NCBI GenBank assembly: GCA_022447825.1
Contig: JAKUTY010000011.1
Coordinates: 1-51,144 of the forward strand
Source: SAR202 cluster bacterium
GTDB taxonomy: Bacteria; Chloroflexota; Dehalococcoidia; Lucifugimonadales; UBA826
DNA: 51,144 nucleotides
Direction of reading: 5' to 3'
Below are positions 50,471 to 51,144 of the stretch, in pieces. Under the pieces are notes generated by a model. The model did no database searches and was not told the DNA's origin. It saw only the letters and a program-made list of their open reading frames with translations. Position 1 is the stretch's first letter. Every line of letters starts with the position of its first letter. Position numbers and translations under genes: made by a program.

Positions 50471-51144
50471 TTAATTATTTGTCCATTCAGATAAAGCTTC
50501 TTCTAATTGCTTGTTAAGATCATTATGTTTATCTCCAAGTTCATATATATCATCCATGTTCCCTGAATCAGATGCTTTTGATAATTGGTTTTCTACTGTT
50601 TTTATGGACGATTCTAGTTCTTTAATTTTAGATTCTAATATTTCTAATTCTTTTTTCGAATTATCTTTTGGAGTTTTATTTTTAGATTTTTTCCTTGAAT
50701 CTAATTTAACAGGTCTATTTGTATCTTTGTTTTTGAATTTAACTGAGGTGTTTTCTTTAACCCAATCTTCGTAACTACCTTTAAACTGAACTACAGTTTG
50801 ATTTTGAATTATTAGAAGATAATCAGCTAAAAATGAAATTAAATGTCGATCATGGGAAACAAAAATGACTGTTCCTTCAAAATCTTGAAGCATTAGTTCT
50901 AATGCTTCTCTGCTTTCAATGTCTAAGTGGGTAGTAGGTTCATCTAAAATAAGTACATTTGGTTCTTTAAGTAATAATCGTGCTAAAGCTAATCTTCCTT
51001 TTTCTCCACCACTTAATGATCTGACTTGATCAAAAATTTCATCACCACTAAATAAGAATCTTGCAAGAAAACTTCTAGTTTCACCAATAGTAATATTTTT
51101 GATTTCTAATAATTCATCTAGAACTGAAATGTCGTTCGGGATTT
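50471..51144 (-). CDS. ABC-F family ATPase, C-terminal part (5' end outside window)
   Basis: The frame is open from the window edge to TAA at 50471, about 224 codons. It covers the second ABC module: IPNDISVLDELLEIKN, FLARFLFSGDEIFDQV, signature RSLSGGEKGRLALARLLLKE, Walker B VLILDEPTTHLDIESREALE and switch His in VIFVSHDRHLISFLADY. After that come GSYEDWVKEN, a Lys-rich linker, and a coiled-coil tail (LEILESKIKELESSIKTVEN) as in EttA/Uup-type proteins. ABC-F proteins act on ribosomes as translation or resistance factors; which subgroup is not clear from this part. An internal ATG at 50893 is not the start. Confidence 0.92.
   Translation of the reverse strand, partial: IPNDISVLDELLEIKNITIGETRSFLARFLFSGDEIFDQVRSLSGGEKGRLALARLLLKEPNVLILDEPTTHLDIESREALELMLQDFEGTVIFVSHDRHLISFLADYLLIIQNQTVVQFKGSYEDWVKENTSVKFKNKDTNRPVKLDSRKKSKNKTPKDNSKKELEILESKIKELESSIKTVENQLSKASDSGNMDDIYELGDKHNDLNKQLEEALSEWTNN

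Overview
The window is AT-rich and very densely packed. Genes are commonly separated by 0-20 bases or overlap, TTG and GTG starts are frequent, and there are no insertion sequences, phage genes or CRISPR arrays. The gene content suggests a streamlined free-living bacterium, probably a marine Chloroflexota of the Dehalococcoidia/SAR202 type. Supporting traits are the Thr/Pro-rich linker in a lipoprotein metalloprotease, DUF5671- and DUF1461-like membrane proteins, a GlcD/GlpC-type flavo-iron-sulfur protein, a xanthine-dehydrogenase-family molybdenum hydroxylase, and CoA transferases of both class I and class III. This placement is inference from content, not phylogeny.

Layout. 1-1.5 kb (minus): a cut-off CaiB/BaiF CoA transferase, tRNA-Lys(UUU) and signal peptidase I. 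1.5-9.4 kb (plus): a SIMPL lipoprotein, dcd, then a riboflavin operon ribD-ribE-ribBA-ribH followed without a break by an inositol-monophosphatase-family phosphatase, a small HAD-like phosphatase and mutL. 9.4-12.7 kb: a small ABM monooxygenase and mazG (minus), then a DUF1461-like membrane protein and a two-subunit class I CoA transferase (plus). 12.7-22.8 kb (minus): a pyrimidine operon pyrB-pyrC-carA-carB that continues into an OsmC-like gene and sbcC, preceded by an attenuator-like leader. 22.8-26.4 kb: an acetyltransferase, a four-repeat membrane protein, a small secreted or anchored protein and RNase PH. 26.5-30.2 kb (plus): aroK, aroB, a TSUP permease and tgt. 30.1-31.9 kb (minus): a threonine-synthase-like gene plus a MoaD/ThiS-like sulfur carrier under a promoter, a SAM-clan riboswitch and a terminator. 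31.9-36.6 kb (minus): a beta-hydroxyacid dehydrogenase, a large FAD/Fe-S oxidoreductase and a GreA-like protein with an extra N-terminal domain. 36.7-42.5 kb: an acyl-CoA synthetase (plus), a decayed reading frame, and a molybdenum hydroxylase operon (FAD, 2Fe-2S and Mo subunits plus a MoaD-like protein, minus). 42.6-51.1 kb: uvrA, a PLP aminotransferase, a lipoprotein metalloprotease, a LON-domain protein, xdhC and mocA (molybdenum cofactor maturation), and a cut-off ABC-F ATPase.

Two observations stand out. First, the OsmC-like gene at 15322-15831 has an in-frame TGA exactly where the family has its first redox cysteine. A perfect hairpin with GGU at its tip follows at the distance expected of a bacterial SECIS element, so it looks like a selenoprotein that simple ORF calling splits in two. 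Second, the thrC-like/MoaD-like pair sits behind a strong promoter, a riboswitch with the SAM-I/SAM-IV core and an intrinsic terminator. SAM control of a 'threonine synthase' paired with a sulfur carrier that has a Gly-Gly-X-X tail suggests a protein-thiocarboxylate route to homocysteine, which would be a little-described system if confirmed.
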